A stretch of DNA of 35,755 bases from Deltaproteobacteria bacterium. GTDB taxonomy: Bacteria; Desulfobacterota; Binatia; Binatales; Binataceae. The stretch is from positions 1 to 35,755 of the forward strand of contig JAJYMR010000264.1 in NCBI GenBank assembly GCA_021786815.1. Reading direction: 5' to 3'. The notes below the pieces were generated by a model. That model worked only from the letters and a program-made list of their open reading frames with translations, searched no databases and had not been told where the DNA came from. Positions 15,515-23,117 of this stretch are shown in pieces. Made by a program: the position numbers and the translations under genes. Every line of letters starts with the position of its first letter. The first letter of the stretch is position 1.

Positions 15515-15757
15515 TCGAAGGCGCAGAACCGTCCCCAGCGGCACGTTCCGCGTCTTGTCGGCGAGACGCCGGATGCATCAGGAAGTGGCAGCGATGCAAC
15601 GTCGGTAGGCGACGGGATTTTGTCGCGACCCGCCATCGGCTCGAAATAGCGATACAAAGACGCGAAAAATCGGACTCGGGGAGAACCCCTCCGAGGCACG
15701 CGATATGCACTATCCCTGCGCGACTTCGCGCGATGCGAGGTGACGCGGGACGGTCTT

Positions 15758-16021
15758 ATGCGCCGGACGTTCGCAATAATCGCCTTGTGTGTGCTCGCTA
15801 CCGCTACAAGCGGATGCTTTGGCGGAATCCAGTTCGATGCCTTCTCCTGGAGGGCCGCGCCAGAAACGCCTGGCGCCGCCCCTGAAGAAAGCGCCAGCAC
15901 CGCCGGACACATCCCCGCGCCATCCAGCTTCGATCTCCTGCGGCTAACCCTGCCGATGTCCTCCAGCGCGGCGCCGCCAAGCCATAACTCAAGCGCCACG
16001 GGACAGACGCCCGCACCCTAG
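15758..16021 (+). CDS. Putative small lipoprotein (87 aa)
   Basis: Starting at ATG 15758, the product begins MRRTFAIIALCVLATATSGC, a basic start, a hydrophobic core and a lipobox-like TSGC at residues 17-20. After the cysteine the remaining 67 residues are Pro/Ser/Ala-rich, of low complexity and without a recognisable domain. The composition fits a surface or periplasmic linker, but short GC-rich frames of this sort can be accidental. A GGGACGG stretch four bases upstream could serve as ribosome site. A GTG six codons upstream is an alternative start. The preceding 15515-15757 holds no gene, only a small CTCGGGG/CCCC-type hairpin near 15675-15697. Confidence 0.45.
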   Translation: MRRTFAIIALCVLATATSGCFGGIQFDAFSWRAAPETPGAAPEESASTAGHIPAPSSFDLLRLTLPMSSSAAPPSHNSSATGQTPAP

Positions 16022-16040
16022 CTCCACGCATTGAGTACGT

Positions 16041-16082
16041 GCTCGCCGGCTCCTTTCGAGAACGAAAGGAAGCTCGGCGGGC
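16041..16082. terminator. Strong hairpin between lipoprotein and thioesterase genes
   Basis: TCCTTTCG (16051-16058) pairs with CGAAAGGA (16063-16070) around an AGAA loop. Outside that, GCTCGCCG (16041-16048) pairs with CGGCGGGC (16075-16082) allowing one G-U pair, with a small internal loop between. The whole forms a 16-bp stem starting 19 bases after the small lipoprotein stop. Confidence 0.65.
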
Positions 16083-16160
16083 ACGATTGTCCAACGATCA
16101 CACGCTCGTCTGGCGGCCGGCGCATGGCATGAATGCAACGGGTCCGGTAAAACCTTCGCA

Positions 16161-16862
16161 ATGGCTGATGATACGACGAATTTCGAAGAACAGTGGCTCA
16201 TGAGTCAGGCGCCCGCGACCGGACGCCGCGCCCAGGCCCATCGATTGGCCGCCGCGATGCGCCGGGTGATCGATCAGCTCGTGCAGGTCGCCGCGCCCGA
16301 GGACGATTTGCGCACCGCGGCCGACGCGCTCGAGCGATACGCCAAACGCCTGTCACGTTATCCCGTTTCGCGCGTCTATGAAGGATTCGCGGAAAGCGCC
16401 AACGCCGGCGATCCTCATGCCTTTTTCGACCATAGCCCGCTTATCGGCCTTGCCAATCCACTCGCTCCACCAATCAAGGTCATGGCGGTCGGCGACAAAG
16501 TGATAGGGCACGCGAACTTCGGCGTCGCGTACGAAGGGCCGCCCGGCTACGTCCACGGCGGATTTCTCGCTGCGTCGTTCGACGAGGTGCTCGGGATGGC
16601 GCAAACACTGACCGGCAATCCCGGGATGACGGGAACCCTGACGATACGCTACCGTAAGCCCACGCCGCTTCTGACCGATCTCGTGTTCGAAGCGAAGGTT
16701 GACAGGATCGACGGACGAAAGATTTTCGTGAGCAGCCAGGTTTCGGCTGAGGGAGTGAAGACGGCGGAGGCCGAGGGACTTTTCATTTCGGTAGGCCAGG
16801 AGCGGTTCGCAAAGATGGCCGAGGCGGTGCTCGCCAAGGCCGCGCCGCAGCCGAAAAAGTAG
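16161..16862 (+). CDS. PaaI-type hotdog-fold thioesterase (233 aa)
   Basis: The C-terminal part is a single hotdog domain (about residues 95-220). The helix start YVHGGFLAASFDEVLG contains the His-Gly-Gly and the Asp141-Glu142 that in PaaI/THEM4-like enzymes position the thioester and the attacking water. TGTLTIRYRKPTPL is the characteristic following strand. An N-terminal helical arm of about 80 residues, rich in Ala/Arg/Asp, is longer than in most PaaI proteins (about 140 aa). The substrate should be an acyl-CoA. The start ATG at 16161 has only a weak ribosome site, and ATG at 16200 is an alternative. The neighbouring EthD-type gene begins 34 bases after the stop, so the two are probably co-transcribed. 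Confidence 0.82.
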   Translation: MADDTTNFEEQWLMSQAPATGRRAQAHRLAAAMRRVIDQLVQVAAPEDDLRTAADALERYAKRLSRYPVSRVYEGFAESANAGDPHAFFDHSPLIGLANPLAPPIKVMAVGDKVIGHANFGVAYEGPPGYVHGGFLAASFDEVLGMAQTLTGNPGMTGTLTIRYRKPTPLLTDLVFEAKVDRIDGRKIFVSSQVSAEGVKTAEAEGLFISVGQERFAKMAEAVLAKAAPQPKK

Positions 16863-16896
16863 TCGTTTTGCAAACCGGTTGGGAGAGAGTCTGACA

Positions 16897-17217
16897 ATGT
16901 ACAAAATCGTGGCGATTTGGGGTTCACCCAAGGACAGCGACATCGAGGCGTTCGAAAAGTATTACCACGACGTGCACGTTCCACTCGCGCGCAAAGTGCC
17001 GGGTCTCAAGAAACTCGTGCTCACACGCATCGACTCTGGCCTCGAAGGCGCAAAGCCGCCCTTCTACCGCGTGGCCGAGCTTTACTTCGACAGCAAAGAG
17101 GCGCTGGACAACGCGCATCATGCGCCCGAGTGGAATGCGATGCGCCAGGACGCGGGCAAGATGGTCGAGCGTTTCGGCGTGACACTGACCGCGGCCCTCG
17201 GGAAGCCGGAAGAGTAG
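16897..17217 (+). CDS. EthD-family small protein (106 aa)
   Basis: The sequence MYKIVAIWGSPKDSDIEAFEKYYHDVHVPLARKVPGLKK is typical of the EthD dimeric alpha/beta-barrel fold, including the Y-x-x-x-H-x-P-L stretch that lines the cavity in EthD and related monooxygenase-like or cyclase-like proteins. The start is ATG 16897 because GGGAGAGAG lies upstream at 16881-16889; a TTG six codons earlier overlaps that site. The family is found beside ring- and ether-degrading enzymes, but members often have no known activity. Next to an acyl-CoA thioesterase it may belong to a catabolic step. This is inference; no oxygenase is in view. Confidence 0.85.
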   Translation: MYKIVAIWGSPKDSDIEAFEKYYHDVHVPLARKVPGLKKLVLTRIDSGLEGAKPPFYRVAELYFDSKEALDNAHHAPEWNAMRQDAGKMVERFGVTLTAALGKPEE

Positions 17218-17242
17218 TTCCTACGTTCAAGTTTCGTGGCGA

Positions 17243-17270
17243 TGCCCGCGTCACCCACGCGGCGCGGGCA
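17243..17270. terminator. Bidirectional hairpin between convergent genes
   Basis: TGCCCGCG (17243-17250) pairs perfectly with CGCGGGCA (17263-17270) around a 12-base loop, in the 93-base gap where the plus-strand EthD gene and minus-strand polX gene meet. Confidence 0.6.
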
Positions 17271-17310
17271 CCGCATTTGAAGCCTGCGCAGATCTACTCG
17301 CTGCCGCGAC

Positions 17311-19020
17311 TCAACCGCGCATGTGGCGGCGGAGGTCTTTGAGCGAGAACGTGTTGAGCACGTCGGCCGGCTCGATCCATCCGCGACGCGCCTGGTTCAC
17401 TCCATAAACAAGGCCACCGAACTGGCTCGGATGATGCGCGTCGCTCGAGATGATGAGCTTTACGCCCGCGTGCTTGGCCGCTAGGCAGGCGGTGTCGATC
17501 AGATCGAGCCTGTCGGGCTGCGAGTTGACCTCGAGCGCGCATCCTTCGCCGTGCGCGGCCTTCAGCACCTCGGCAAGATCGAAGGCGCTCGGCTCGCGCT
17601 TGCCGAGCAGGCGTCCGCTCGGATGCCCAATCGCGTCCACGTTGGGGTTTTTGATCACGCGCACGAGCCTGCGCGTCATGTCGCGGGGCGCCTGGTCGAA
17701 CTTGTAGTGGACCGAGGCGACCACCCAGTCGAGTTCGGCGAGCACGTCGTCGGGAAGATCGAGAGTGCCGTCCTCGATGATATCGACTTCGATTCCGCGC
17801 AGCAGCGTGACTCCCTCGACGCGTGACTGAACCTTCTCGATTTCGCGCCATTGCCTGCGAAGCCGCTTGGGATCGAGCCCGTGCGTCATCGCAAGCCTGC
17901 GCGAATGGTCGGTCACGGCGAAGTATTCGAGTCCCACGGCTTGCGCGCCGTGCGCCATCTCCTCAATCGTCGCGCGGCCGTCGGTGTAGGTGGAATGGGT
18001 GTGCAGGTCGCCGCGCAGGTCCTTGCGCTCGATCAGATGCGGGAGCCTTCCCTCGGCGGCCGCTTCGACCTCGCCGCGGTCCTCGCGCAACTCGGGCGCA
18101 ATCCATTGAAGGCCGAGCTTTTCGTAGATCTCTTCCTCGGTGCGTCCTGCGATCGGCCTTTCACCGCGCAAGAGCCCGTACTCGTTGAGCATCAGGCCCT
18201 TCTTCTGCGCGATTCTGCGAATATGGACGCCGTGCGCTTTCGACCCGGTGAAGTAAACCATCGCCGCGCCGTAGCTCTCGCGCGCAACGACGCGCAGATC
18301 GACCTGGAGCCCGCCTTTCAGCACCACGGTCGACTTGGTCTCTCCGCTGCCGAGCACCTGCTCGATTTTCGGGTACGCGAGCAGGCGCTCCATCACCTCG
18401 GCGGGCTTCGAGGAAATCGCGAGCATGTCGAGGTCGCCGACCGTGTCGCGCTTTCTGCGAAAGCTCCCCGCGGCTTCCACGATTTCCACGGCGCGCGATT
18501 TCTTCAGGTACGCGACGAGTTCGTCGACCTCGCCCGCGGCCTCCGCGTAAAGCCATCGGCGCGCCTCGGTCTCGGGCCGCTTCTCCAGGGTTTCCTTGAG
18601 CCGCTCGGCGGTCTTTTTGCCGAAACCGCGCAGCGATTCCAGCGCGCCGGAATCTATCGCCCTGCGCAGATCCGCGACGCTCTTTATCCCAAGCTCTTCG
18701 GCGAGCGCGCGCACGCGCTTGGGACCGAGCCCGGGAAGGCCCATCAGTGCGACCACGCCTTCAGGCACCTTGGCGCGAAGCTCGCGATGGAGCGGAATAT
18801 CGCCGGACTTGACGAGTTCGTGGATTTTGCCGGCCAGATCCTCGCCGATTCCGGGGACCTCGGCCATCTCCTCGACCGCCATCTCCGCAAACGGCACGGG
18901 ATGGTCGCGCACGGCGCGCGCGGCGTTGCGATAGGCGCGGACGCGAAAGAAATTCGCGCCGCTAAGCTCGAGCATATCAGCGATCTCGTCGAAGACTCTC
19001 GCGATCTCCTGATTCTGCAT
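17311..19020 (-). CDS. polX: DNA polymerase/3'-5' exonuclease PolX (569 aa)
   Basis: This is a bacterial family X DNA polymerase acting in gap filling and base-excision repair. The N-terminal part has helix-hairpin-helix motifs (EVPGIGEDLAGKIHELV near 54-70; GLPGLGPKRVRALAEELGI near 94-112; LRGFGKKTAERLKETL near 130-145). The nucleotidyltransferase core has TVGDLDML with Asp196 and Asp198, and QVDLRVV with Asp241, the three metal-binding aspartates. The C-terminal PHP domain starts at GDLHTHSTYTDG (His340, His342) and holds further ligands in VTDHSRRL, HPSGRLLGK and SSDAHHPSQFG. The length fits the family (about 570). I place the start at ATG 19020 because residues further upstream are unlike PolX. 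It stands alone, 112 bases from the next gene, the aldo/keto reductase. Confidence 0.95.
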   Translation of the reverse strand: MQNQEIARVFDEIADMLELSGANFFRVRAYRNAARAVRDHPVPFAEMAVEEMAEVPGIGEDLAGKIHELVKSGDIPLHRELRAKVPEGVVALMGLPGLGPKRVRALAEELGIKSVADLRRAIDSGALESLRGFGKKTAERLKETLEKRPETEARRWLYAEAAGEVDELVAYLKKSRAVEIVEAAGSFRRKRDTVGDLDMLAISSKPAEVMERLLAYPKIEQVLGSGETKSTVVLKGGLQVDLRVVARESYGAAMVYFTGSKAHGVHIRRIAQKKGLMLNEYGLLRGERPIAGRTEEEIYEKLGLQWIAPELREDRGEVEAAAEGRLPHLIERKDLRGDLHTHSTYTDGRATIEEMAHGAQAVGLEYFAVTDHSRRLAMTHGLDPKRLRRQWREIEKVQSRVEGVTLLRGIEVDIIEDGTLDLPDDVLAELDWVVASVHYKFDQAPRDMTRRLVRVIKNPNVDAIGHPSGRLLGKREPSAFDLAEVLKAAHGEGCALEVNSQPDRLDLIDTACLAAKHAGVKLIISSDAHHPSQFGGLVYGVNQARRGWIEPADVLNTFSLKDLRRHMRG

Positions 19021-19132
19021 CGGCCGAGCCGCCCTTGCGGCCGGACACAGATGCCGGCCGCCTGTTTTCAACTTCTTAAGCGGCGAGCCTTAACGCAAGC
19101 TCGCGCGCACTCGTGCTTCGAAACGAGCCCTT

Positions 19133-20029
19133 CTAGCGCTGTCCGACCCACGAGGGCTTTGCGACCTTGCGCCATCGCGCACGGATAGCCTCGTACTCGG
19201 CTTTGGGCAGCGGACCCGCTGCGGCGGCCGCCGCGTTATCCGCGATTCTGGCGGGGTTGGTGGTTCCGACGATCGCGGTATGAACGCCGGGAATGCTCAA
19301 CGTGAAGCGCAGCGCGATTGCGACCGATTCCTTGAGCTCGCGCTTGAAGAAATCGTACTCGAGTTCGCGAAGCCGTTCGCGATACGGGCGCGAGTAGAAC
19401 TCCATCGGGATTTCGCCCTTCCGCCAGGCGGCGTTTGCAATCGGCCGCTTCGCGATCACGCCCATCCCGCGCTCCATTGCGGCCGGAATGATTTCCTCGA
19501 GCGCCTCCTGGTCGGCGATACTGACGGATATCTGCAGCGTGTCGAACGCGCCGCTCTGAACCGCGTACATCGCCTCTTCGCCGTCGCCGCTATATCCGAT
19601 ACAGCGAATCTTGCCCGCATTGCGCGCGCGCGCGAGCGCCTCTATAGCGTCGCCCTTGCGAAGAACCGCCGCGGAACAACTGTGAAGCTGAACGAGATCC
19701 AGATGGTCGGTGCGAAGGCGCTTGAGACTACGCTCGATACTGTTCGCGATGAGCGCCGGGCTGAACTCCGCGCCTCCGAGTCCGTCGCCGTGTCCGCACT
19801 TGGTCATCAGGACGTACTCTGCGCGCCGATGCGACACGGCGCGGCCGATTAATTCCTCGCTATCGACGTAGCACGCCGCCGTGTCGAGCACGTTTACGCC
19901 GGCATCCAGCGCCGCGTTGAGCAGCTTTTCGGCAACCGGCGCGGCCACGCCCTGGTAGCCGATCTCCGAGCCGCCGAAACCGAGAACGCTTACCTCGAAC
20001 CCCGTCTTTCCGAATTTCCGCCGTTCCAT
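19133..20029 (-). CDS. Aldo/keto reductase (298 aa)
   Basis: This is an NADPH-dependent (beta/alpha)8-barrel oxidoreductase for carbonyl compounds. The AKR catalytic tetrad is complete: Asp49 and Tyr54 in NVLDTAACYVDSEELIG, Lys77 in VLMTKCGHG, and His116 in LDLVQLHSCSA. The start of the protein, RRKFGKTGFEVSVLGFGG, is standard for the family. SIPGVHTAIVGTTNPARIADNAAAA holds the C-terminal cofactor-binding region. The start is ATG 20029; an open frame continues 75 codons upstream but has low-complexity sequence and no family similarity. The ribosome site is weak. The neighbours, PolX and the nos cluster, give no hint of substrate; it runs in the same direction as the nos genes, and a 94-base gap separates it from their last gene. 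Confidence 0.9.
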   Translation of the reverse strand: MERRKFGKTGFEVSVLGFGGSEIGYQGVAAPVAEKLLNAALDAGVNVLDTAACYVDSEELIGRAVSHRRAEYVLMTKCGHGDGLGGAEFSPALIANSIERSLKRLRTDHLDLVQLHSCSAAVLRKGDAIEALARARNAGKIRCIGYSGDGEEAMYAVQSGAFDTLQISVSIADQEALEEIIPAAMERGMGVIAKRPIANAAWRKGEIPMEFYSRPYRERLRELEYDFFKRELKESVAIALRFTLSIPGVHTAIVGTTNPARIADNAAAAAAGPLPKAEYEAIRARWRKVAKPSWVGQR

Positions 20030-20123
20030 GGACCCAAGGTTAGGGCGAAGCGCGAGTCCGTGGAAGCGTGGAAACGGACGGAGCGGGTTGCACCCGATTC
20101 GTCGCGCGACAACGCCCGGCGGA

Positions 20124-20813
20124 CTAGGTCGCGACCGGGCTCGGCCCGCGTCTCTCGCCGCCGCGCGCGGCAGCTTGCGGGACCACGCGCTCCATCGGCA
20201 GCGCCTTCCACAGGTGCCACAGGGCGAGGACGGCCACTCCGGCCGCGAAGACAAACATCAGTATGCCGCCAAGCTGCGGATAGGAATTCACCGTGAAGTT
20301 AGCGACCTGCTTGGTGCCGATTATCACTGGCATGAACGGCTTGATTTTGATTTCGGCGTGCGGATCGAGATCGTGGCCGAATATATAGAGTCTGTAGACG
20401 TATCGACCGAATGCAAAGAACATCAAATATGCGGTAATCACCGCAAGATCGACCAGACTTCGCCCGTTGCCGATAAACGCGACCCGCAGCGCGAGAAGCA
20501 TCAGAACCCCGACCGCGAACGGGATCCAGTCCAGGTCCGCGAGATGAGCCTTCTCGATCTTCTTCATGCCGATGTAGTGGTTCAGTTCGTTGATTTCCTG
20601 TACATCGTGTCCGCCGTGGCCGCCTTCGATCTTGTACGAATAGATACTCACGTAAAGGCCATATGGATATTGCGGCGCGAACATGCTGATACGCCATAAC
20701 GGCGCCAGGTAGCTAAGCCCAAGTACGACGACCAGCGCCATCAGCCAGAGCCGTGAGTAGTTGCCGATCGGTTCCTCGAGCTTTTTGTACAGAGCCTGTA
20801 AATGAGAATTCAC
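20124..20813 (-). CDS. Four-helix membrane protein at the end of the nos operon (229 aa)
   Basis: Four hydrophobic helices lie at about residues 22-40, 95-114, 119-138 and 181-203. Between the first and second is a polar loop with GGHGGHD (64-70), NHY and KAH histidines, which could bind copper or haem. The start is a GTG at 20813 set by a perfect GGGAGGA seven bases upstream; the longer frame from 20870 is less likely. I cannot name the family with certainty. Clade II nos clusters, for example that of Wolinella, encode a membrane protein NosB of unknown role near nosZ, and this protein may be its functional counterpart. That is a guess from position and topology. It lies 90 bases after nosY and is likely in the same transcript. 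Confidence 0.72.
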   Translation of the reverse strand: MNSHLQALYKKLEEPIGNYSRLWLMALVVVLGLSYLAPLWRISMFAPQYPYGLYVSIYSYKIEGGHGGHDVQEINELNHYIGMKKIEKAHLADLDWIPFAVGVLMLLALRVAFIGNGRSLVDLAVITAYLMFFAFGRYVYRLYIFGHDLDPHAEIKIKPFMPVIIGTKQVANFTVNSYPQLGGILMFVFAAGVAVLALWHLWKALPMERVVPQAAARGGERRGPSPVAT

Positions 20814-20820
20814 CGTCGTG

Positions 20821-20827
20821 TCCTCCC
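20821..20827 (-). promoter_or_regulatory. Ribosome site that selects a GTG start
   Basis: The minus strand reads GGGAGGA here, seven bases before GTG at 20813. No comparable site precedes the ATG at 20870, so GTG is the probable start of the membrane protein. Confidence 0.7.
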
Positions 20828-20903
20828 GTAGCGGAGATTCCCGGCGCGTCGGGCGGTGCGGGAGCTTCACGTTGAGGCATCGCGCGCCCGGGCATCTCGG
20901 ATC

Positions 20904-21746
20904 TCAGATAGCGTCACCTCGCGCGAATGACCTCCAGGCGAGCAGCCATGCCGCAAAGCCGACCAAAATCGGCCAGAGCGTGCCGAGCACGAACAGCCAT
21001 CCCGTGCCAATCCGGTTCGCCAGGTAAAAGCCCACCGGGCCGAGCACGCCGAGCGACGGCTCCGCCGCCGACAGCAGCGCCATCCGTGCCGTCTCCACCG
21101 GGTTCAGGCACGCGAGCAGGAACACCGCCCGCGCATTGAGCCGCCATTGGAGCATCAGCCCGATCAGCGCGAAGTCGAGCATCACAACCGCTCCGACCCA
21201 GATAACGAGCAGATAGACCATCGCCTTGGCCTGGTTGCGCACCGCAACCGACACCGCAAGCGCGATTCCAACGAATGCCCATCCCAGCGAAGCCGAGATC
21301 GCGATCGCCCGGCCCACGAATGGCCACGGGATGCTCTGTCCGAAAGCGAGCCGTCCGTACACGCCGAGCATCACCATCAACACGGCCAGCGGCACCATCA
21401 GGACCGCGTATCGGACCAGCGACACGCCGCCGAAGTATTCGTTTCGGGTTATCGGATGGCTCAACAGCAGTTCGAGCGTTCCGTCCTCGCGCGCGCGGCT
21501 TATCACCTGCCCCGAACCGGTCAGCGCCAGAAGCGGGATGAGCAGCACCAGGCCGTTGCACAGCGAGAGCAGCACGCGGCCCATCCCGGCAAAACCGAGC
21601 ACGTCCGATTCCCTGAGCCCGACCAGAACGAACATCGCGCCCAGCGCCACGTACAACCCGAGCAGGAAGACGAGCCATCGCGAACGCTTCACTTCGGCCA
21701 GATCAAGCCGCGCAACCGCGGCAAGCCGCGTCATCGCCTCTCCCAT
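20904..21746 (-). CDS. nosY: NosY, ABC-2 type permease for NosZ maturation (280 aa)
   Basis: This is the membrane subunit that, with NosF, forms the ABC transporter needed for CuZ assembly in the periplasm; the transported substrate is thought to be a sulfur species or part of the copper-sulfur chemistry. Six or so hydrophobic helices are visible, beginning with WLVFLLGLYVALGAMFVLVGL. The cytoplasmic segment GQVISRAREDGTLELLLSHPITRNEYF is the hallmark of NosY-like ABC-2 permeases (E-x-x-x-G-T-L-E-L-L-L-S-x-P-I-x-R). The start is ATG 21746, which overlaps the nosL stop as TGATG, with GGAGGGGC five bases upstream. The gene order nosF-nosL-nosY, with nosL between the two ABC subunits, differs from the usual nosDFYL. 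Confidence 0.92.
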   Translation of the reverse strand: MGEAMTRLAAVARLDLAEVKRSRWLVFLLGLYVALGAMFVLVGLRESDVLGFAGMGRVLLSLCNGLVLLIPLLALTGSGQVISRAREDGTLELLLSHPITRNEYFGGVSLVRYAVLMVPLAVLMVMLGVYGRLAFGQSIPWPFVGRAIAISASLGWAFVGIALAVSVAVRNQAKAMVYLLVIWVGAVVMLDFALIGLMLQWRLNARAVFLLACLNPVETARMALLSAAEPSLGVLGPVGFYLANRIGTGWLFVLGTLWPILVGFAAWLLAWRSFARGDAI

Positions 21747-22240
21747 CAGTGCCCCTCCGCGCCCATCGGCGGCATACCCGAGCGAAGCTCCTTCTTTCGC
21801 ACGCGCACGTACTGTTCGGCCTCGGCCAGCGACATCGCGCCGTCGGTTCCCTTGCGCACGGCGCCAAGCCCGTAACCCATCGGGCTTTCCTTGCCGCGCA
21901 CGAACCCGACTTCGTCGGCTTTGAGCCACTTGTCGCCGTCGAATGCGTGGAAGTAGAGCGCATGGACCCTGGGACGGCGCTGCTCGACGAACGCAAGCAG
22001 GCATCCCGGGTCGTCGAAGTCGTAAACTTCGCCGCCCGCGGTCTGAAGCTGGGCCGCAAAACGTGGATCGCTGATACTCATTCCGCATTCGGCGCACGAT
22101 TCGCGGTCGTAGATGATCGGGCGCACGCCTTCGGGCGGCTGTTGCAGGCGATGCACGGCGAACACCAGCACCGCTGCCGCGACCAGCACCAGCGCGAACG
22201 CGATTGCCCTTGATTTCGAACGCGATGCGATGGTTCTCAC
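21746..22240 (-). CDS. nosL: NosL, copper chaperone for nitrous oxide reductase (164 aa)
   Basis: NosL binds Cu(I) and delivers copper to NosZ in the periplasm. The diagnostic CAECGMSISDPRFAAQL (Cys49, Cys52, Met54) and VYDFDDPGCLLAF motifs are present. The N-terminus has one hydrophobic segment (AIAFALVLVAAAVLVFAV, residues 12-29) without a lipobox cysteine, so this NosL is probably held by an uncleaved helix, whereas many NosL proteins are lipoproteins. The start is a GTG at 22240, eight bases after the nosF stop; ribosome-site candidates are GGAGG directly adjacent or AAGGA further upstream, so the start is not fully certain. Tight spacing to nosF and a TGATG overlap with nosY put it firmly in the nos operon. 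Confidence 0.92.
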   Translation of the reverse strand: MRTIASRSKSRAIAFALVLVAAAVLVFAVHRLQQPPEGVRPIIYDRESCAECGMSISDPRFAAQLQTAGGEVYDFDDPGCLLAFVEQRRPRVHALYFHAFDGDKWLKADEVGFVRGKESPMGYGLGAVRKGTDGAMSLAEAEQYVRVRKKELRSGMPPMGAEGH

Positions 22241-22247
22241 GCCTCCG

Positions 22248-23117
22248 TTATTCCTTTACGTCAACGCTCTCCATGTCGCGGACGACGATGTTGCCGAAGT
22301 CGCCGTCGCACTTCTCGGAGATCTCGGCGAGCAGTTGCGCCTTCTCCGCGCGCGTCACGGTTCTTGCCCATGCCCCTGCCGCGCCCGGATTGAACCCGCG
22401 CCCGCGCAGCCATTCGACGTGGGTCTTCGCGATGTCGTAAAGCTCGATCACGCTGACCGTGCGCGACTCGAGGAAGGTGTTCACCGAGCCGTCGAAGCTC
22501 ACCCGTCCGCTTTCCAGCGCGAGCACGTGATCGACCAGATGCTGGATCTCTTCGAGGCGGTGCGAACAGAGGATCAGCGTCGAGCCGTCGGCAACCTGTT
22601 CGTAAAGCCTGTAGAACGCGCGCCGGCTTGCCGCGTCAAGGCTCGCCGTGGGCTCGTCAAGGATGAAAAGGTCGGCGCGCGTTGAAAGCGCAAGCGCGAG
22701 CATCAGCTTCTGCCTGGTGCCGCCCGAAAGCGCGCGCACCGGAAGCCCGGCCACGGCTCCAACGTCGAATCCGAGTTGCGAGGCGGTCGCCGCGATTGCC
22801 TCCGGAGCAAGTCCGCGCACCACCGCAACCGTCTCGACGATTTCCTCGACCGTGGCTCCGAGTTGCGGCGCCACCTGCGGAACGTAGGCGAGGCGCTCGG
22901 CAAGGCGCGTGCGATGCTCGAACGGCGAATGGCCGTCGAGCCGCACCTCGCCTTCGCACGCGAGCAGCCCCATGATGATTCGCGTAAGAGTCGATTTTCC
23001 CGAACCGTTGGGGCCGATAAGCGCAACCTTCCGTCCGACCGGGATGACGGCCGAAACGTCGCTCAGCGCCTTCACCTCGCCGAACCACTTGCTCACGTTC
23101 TTGAGCTCGATGCGCAT
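22248..23117 (-). CDS. nosF: NosF, ABC transporter ATPase for NosZ maturation (289 aa)
   Basis: This is the cytoplasmic ATPase that pairs with NosY. All ABC motifs are intact: Walker A GPNGSGKST (35-43), Q-loop YVPQ (Gln81), signature LSGGTRQK (130-137), Walker B LFILDEPTASLD (Asp154, Glu155) and the H-loop LCSHRLEE (His186). The C-terminal 80 residues after the H-loop (LALESGRVSFDGS and onward) are as usual in NosF. The start ATG overlaps the nosD stop (TGATG at 23115-23119), so translation is coupled. The ABC motifs alone are generic; the assignment as NosF rests on the position between nosD and nosL/nosY. Confidence 0.93.
   Translation of the reverse strand: MRIELKNVSKWFGEVKALSDVSAVIPVGRKVALIGPNGSGKSTLTRIIMGLLACEGEVRLDGHSPFEHRTRLAERLAYVPQVAPQLGATVEEIVETVAVVRGLAPEAIAATASQLGFDVGAVAGLPVRALSGGTRQKLMLALALSTRADLFILDEPTASLDAASRRAFYRLYEQVADGSTLILCSHRLEEIQHLVDHVLALESGRVSFDGSVNTFLESRTVSVIELYDIAKTHVEWLRGRGFNPGAAGAWARTVTRAEKAQLLAEISEKCDGDFGNIVVRDMESVDVKE

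Noticed and set aside
17851-19188. 445-residue open frame on the plus strand
   Set aside because: It is antisense to polX, which is complete with its HhH, polymerase and PHP motifs.
20030-20254. N-terminal extension of the aldo/keto reductase
   Set aside because: The open frame continues 75 codons upstream, but those residues are Arg/Pro/Ser-rich and lack family similarity, while the AKR fold begins at the ATG at 20029.
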